Shown here: in pieces, positions 51,501-55,350 of the stretch
Layout of the letters: every line of letters starts with the position of its first letter
Numbering within the stretch: position 1 is the stretch's first letter
Origin: Conoideocrella luteorostrata
Taxonomy: Eukaryota > Ascomycota > Sordariomycetes > Hypocreales > Clavicipitaceae
Length of the DNA stretch: 55,350 bases
NCBI GenBank assembly: GCA_032433595.1
Contig: JASWJB010000300.1
Span: 1-55,350 of the forward strand
Direction of reading: 5' to 3'
The notes under the pieces: generated by a model
The model's database searches: none
The model's input: the letters and a program-made list of their open reading frames with translations, nothing else
Told to the model about the DNA's origin: nothing
Position numbers and translations under genes: made by a program

Positions 51501-54500
51501 TTGCTATATCTCTAATAATAACTTAAAAATAAAAGGTGCTAATAAATAGCTACTTTTATCTAATATATTCGCTAGGGAGCCTACTACAGAGGCTCTCTTA
51601 ATAGCTAGGAGCCTCGCTATAGTACTCTAGCTAGCTAGCTACGTTAAAGCTAGTCCTAACTTCGCTAGCTAGGGGCTTTGCTATAACTCTAACTTATTAA
51701 AAGTAAGCAATGTCTTAGAAATTAGCGTAATATATCTAATAATATTACCGCTAACCCACTGTGTACTAACTACTTAATTAGGCAAGGTAGCCCTATTATA
51801 CCCTAAGGTATAAGTACTACCCCGCTTCTTACTCTTTACTTAATTAAATAAGGTAGCCTTATTATACCCTATAGTATAACTGCTACCCCGCTACTTACTC
51901 TTTACTTAATTAAATAAGGTAGCCTTATTATACCCTATAGTATAACTACTACCCTGCTGCTTACTATCTGCGAACTTCTTTAGAAAGGTTAGTAACTATA
52001 AGGCCCTTGCTTACACTATTGCCTCCCTATTAAAATAGTCTAACTACCTAGATAAACTATTAGCTAGATTAGTAATGCCTAGTCTATACTTAATAATAAA
52101 ATTAAATAAGCATAGCTTATTTAAAGCAGTAACCTACTTACTTATTAGCTTTAGTTTAGATACTAGGTACTTATAGTTTAAATAATCTATAATAATATAA
52201 ATTAGGTGTATAGAATAAGCAAGGTAATGTCTCTATGTTCTAAATACCTCTTAAATAGCTAGCAGCTCTATATTAGGGATTACGTAGCGAATTTCCACAG
52301 GAGATAACTTCTTTAATATATAGGTAATTAGATACTAGCGATCTAGCTGTAACTACGCTAAGATTACGCTAATCACAAACCCTAATGCGTTAGTTTCTAT
52401 TTTTAATAGTATATTTAGGTTAAAGTATATTAAGATAAGTACTTCCTAGAAGCACTGCTTTAGCTCTTTAAAGGCTACTATTACACTGCTTAGTAATATA
52501 ATACTTCCTATTACATTTCCTTTTAGTAAGTCTATTAATAGGATAGTTATTTTACTATACCCTTTAATAAATCTTTAATAAAAGCCTATAAATCCTAAAA
52601 AGGATTAAATCTCTAACACACTACTAGGTAATAGCTAGTCTATAATAACTTAGATACGCTTAGGTTTTATTTTAATCCCCTTATTTATTATAATAAATCC
52701 CAGGAATCCCACTCTAGTTATAGAAAACTCACACTTATTAATATTTATATATAATTTAGCTTATCTTAGCTTCTTAAGGACTTACTATATATACTGCTTG
52801 TGTTCTGCGGGGTCACTGCTATATATTAATATATTATCTAAGTATATAATATAGATAGTGTTAATTAGGTCCCCTAGGGCATTATTAATATATTCTTAGA
52901 AGGTAGCTAAAGCGTTAACTAGCCTAAATAGTATTATAAGATATTTAAAGTAGCTATATTAGCATTAGAAGGCAGTCTTTTACTTATTACCCTCGCTAAT
53001 ACATAGCTAATAATATATATCTTTAAGGTTAATCTTAGTATATACTTTTGCGCCCTTTAACCTATTAAGGATTTTAGTTACTAAAGGCAAGGGTGCCTTA
53101 TCCTTCCTTGTAACCTTATTAAGGCCTTAATAATCCATATATAGGCATAGCTAGCCTCCCTTCTTTAGCACAAAAAGGATTAAGGCACTAGCTAGGCTTA
53201 TTAATCTTTTTATTTATCCTTACTTAGTAGCGCTAGCTAGGTATTCACAGAGTACTCACAGCTCTTTTTTAGCAAGGTTATAGATAAGTCCTTATAGGGG
53301 TGTTTAGCCTTCCTTTAATTTAATTATATATATTTATTTACTAAGAGAGGGTAGCACTATAGCGGCTTCTCTTAAGAAAATATCTTAATATTTAGTGTAA
53401 GCCTTAGGTAACTCCCTTGTAGCTTCCTTATTACTCTCTTTGTTTTTATCTAGTATTATTACCTAATTAAGTTAAAATCCTCCTTATAAAATTAGTATAA
53501 TAGCTAACTTCTTTGCTTTATAGCAAACTTATTACTTACCCTAGGCTAGTAAGAGTCTTAACACTATAATAAGGTATCTCTAATATTTAAACTCTTATAA
53601 TATTATTACTAGTTTATAAGTAATAGCATAGTTAAGTCCTAAAAGTAGGTCCTCTTTAGTCTTTACTATATAATAGCTAAGTTAATATATTTATATATAA
53701 CTAGTGTTATCTTTGATTTTAATAATATAGTTAAGGATCCTATAGTGCTTTAGCGGTGTATTTACTACGCCTTTTAGTTACATAAGGTCTTTTTATATAT
53801 TACTTTAATCTATATTACTTAATAGTTTAGGGTTAATAATAATGTTAGTCACGCCTAGGTTAAATAGCACTAATATAGCTACCTAGCTATATCCTTACTA
53901 TAATTTTACCTTTATCCTTATATATAGGTCTTTAGTGTTATTTATAGTAAACCTAAGCCTCTATTAATAGGATACTATAATAGGTATTCTATTTATATCT
54001 ATAGCGGTATAGTCGCTACTTTTGCTATATATAGCGGTAATATAATAGTTACTACTATAGGTATTATAATTAGGTTTTATACACTTAAGGGAGATATAGC
54101 TAGTCTTCTAGTATTTATAGTAAGTTACTTTATTTAGCTAGGCTAAGTAAGTATTAAAGGTAAACACTACTTCCTTACTATTATTTAGTCTCTTATTTAC
54201 TAAAGATAGTAAGCTTAAGTGATTCCTTTTAGGGGTTTTATCCTTAGCTTAGCTAGGTAAGTTTATAGTAACTTTTACTTTCTTACCTTAACCTATTAAA
54301 TAGTTTTAACTCTTTAGGAACTCTTAGCTAAGTACTTACTTCCTTATAGCATTATTTAAGCTATTAATAAACATATAAATTAGGATACTTTCTTTAATTT
54401 TCTTAAGGAGTTTTACTTTTACCTTTCCTTAGATTTTCTTATACTCTTAGAAAGATTAACCCTCTCCTTGCCTTAGCCTTATTAGTGTCTTAGTTACTTC

Positions 54501-55152
54501 TAAGTAATATAATTCTTTATTAATTATTCCTTTCTTTAGCTATACTATAAAGCTATCCTAGGTATAATCTTAATATAAGACTAGCCTATTAATAGTAGCG
54601 TAATATAGCTATTATTACTTTATATTATTAGTAAGGTAGCTACTAGTATATATAACCTTAGTAGTGTTATTAGGAAAGTTATAATAATCTATAGTAAAGG
54701 CTATATTTAGGTTAAAGAGGAAGTTCTATAGGCTTTTATAGGTATTACCCTTATACACAGGGGTCTTAAGCTATGCCTTCGCGATACTATATTGCGGCTA
54801 AAACGCTATACTCTTAGTGCTAAATAAGGGTAATACCCTCTTCTTTAGTAGCCTTATTTACTATAGGCTTATCTCTTCTTCTTAAATACTCCTTTAAAGT
54901 TCTATAAGCTTATAGCGCTTCCTGATTATTTATAGCTCCTTAGCTACTAGTTTAATAACTTTATTTAGTGTATTTTTATTTCCTTCCTAAAGAGTTTAGC
55001 TTATTAGTTAGGGGGAAGGAGTATCCTGTAAATAGTTACTTATTACTATACTATTACTACTAGGTGCTTACTCAATTAGTGTATTTATGTTAGCTATCTT
55101 AATAGGTGTCTTGTCTAATGGTTTACTGCCCTAAGGGTAGAGAGATTAAAAT

Positions 55153-55350
55153 TATCACAACTAGGTACTAGTAAAGCAGAGTAATAGATAAGACTTCTAA
55201 AGTATTTGTAGCTTCTTAGCAATAAGGTAGCACTGTATTGTGAACGGTCTTAATCTCTGGCCTTCTAACAATCTGGTCTCCTTCTCCCCTACTTATGCTT
55301 CGCTGTTACCCCGCAGTGAAGGGTTTGCTAGCTGCATGCTGTTCTCCTCC
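55153..55350 (-). repeat. Gypsy 5' LTR, cut by the window end
   Basis: Aligns to 48317-48512. The inward-facing 60 nt have several C-to-T/G-to-A changes relative to the left copy, followed by a ~118-nt block identical in both. Confidence 0.75.

Larger units (their letters stand above)
48317..55350 (-). mobile_element. RIP-destroyed Ty3/Gypsy LTR retrotransposon (right end outside the window)
   Basis: Flanked by direct repeats 48317 onward and 55153 onward (TGTCACGACTGGGTACTGG versus TATCACAACTAGGTACTAG), so about 6.8 kb from LTR start to LTR start. On the minus strand the decayed reverse transcriptase is readable at about 53220-52500: LSLILFVLKKGGYAYI, IYIIYLDNILIYSSDPAEH (YLDD changed to YLDN) and CEFSITRVGFLGFI. 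The integrase is at about 51100-50750 (GTTFISSF, HLALLFIYR, AKLSE). Gag should lie at 55100-54000. The DNA is almost free of CpA/TpG and full of TpA; every frame is studded with TAA/TAG. The element is inactive. Confidence 0.85.

Noticed and set aside
1..55350. tRNA genes
   Set aside because: Scanning for GGTTCGAATCC-type T-arms with matching acceptor stems gave no convincing candidate; this was done by eye and could miss intron-containing tRNAs.

Overview
This window is chromosomal DNA of a filamentous ascomycete (Pezizomycotina, most likely Sordariomycetes/Hypocreales). The evidence is short spliceosomal introns (49-97 bp) with GTATGT/GTAAGT donors and CTAAC/CTGAC branch sites, fungus-restricted families (HET, UstYa/DUF3328, SRPK-like kinase, fungal NB-ARC/TPR, fungal APH-like), dispersed 5S rRNA sequences of ascomycete type, and strong repeat-induced point mutation (RIP: loss of CpA/TpG, gain of TpA). 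Species assignment is inference; gene density is low, as in an accessory or repeat-rich region.

Layout. 0.3-1.6 kb: spliced GH16 beta-glucanase. 2.5-3.5 kb: cluster of 5S rRNA-derived repeats. 3.9-6.4 kb (-): large C2H2 zinc-finger protein. 7.6-8.5 kb: two-exon membrane protein. 8.8-9.2 kb: methyltransferase fragment. 9.3-10.7 kb (-): four-exon SRPK-like kinase. 12.2-13.5 kb: coiled-coil/membrane protein. 15.4-16.0 kb: secreted protein. 17.6 kb: 5S repeat. 18.6-19.8 kb: protein ending in five tandem SUMO-interacting-motif-like repeats. 20-26.5 kb: graveyard of RIP-damaged genes (ankyrin relic, NB-ARC/TPR relic, APH-like relic), a solo Copia LTR and a 13-bp minisatellite. 26.6-28.2 kb: 5S repeats, a perfect 34-bp inverted repeat and the 3' end of a Copia element. 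28.4-30.8 kb (-): HET gene split by one in-frame TGA. 32.0-32.6 kb (-): small unknown protein. 33.6 kb: 5S repeats. 36.6 kb: cysteine-rich secreted peptide. 39.6-44.5 kb: 11-exon ABCC transporter (1413 aa). 44.7 kb: Copia solo LTR. 45.2-47.7 kb (-): two UstYa-like HxxHC membrane proteins. 48.3 kb to the end: a RIP-destroyed Gypsy LTR retrotransposon whose pol lies on the minus strand.

How it fits together. The intact genes are mostly secretion, signalling or self/non-self type genes scattered between repeats. The ABCC transporter and the two UstYa-like genes form the only plausible functional neighbourhood (possible export plus peptide-oxidase functions of a small metabolite locus), but no precursor gene is visible. 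The strongest unusual signals are (1) 12-19 bp CGGAG...CTCCG palindromes that, in two repeat-copy comparisons, appear as insertions flanked by TA duplications; (2) a repeat family built from tandem 5S rRNA units; and (3) the tandem SIM-like array. Gene models were made by eye from splice signals, reading-frame closure and remembered family patterns; no alignment or database search was run.
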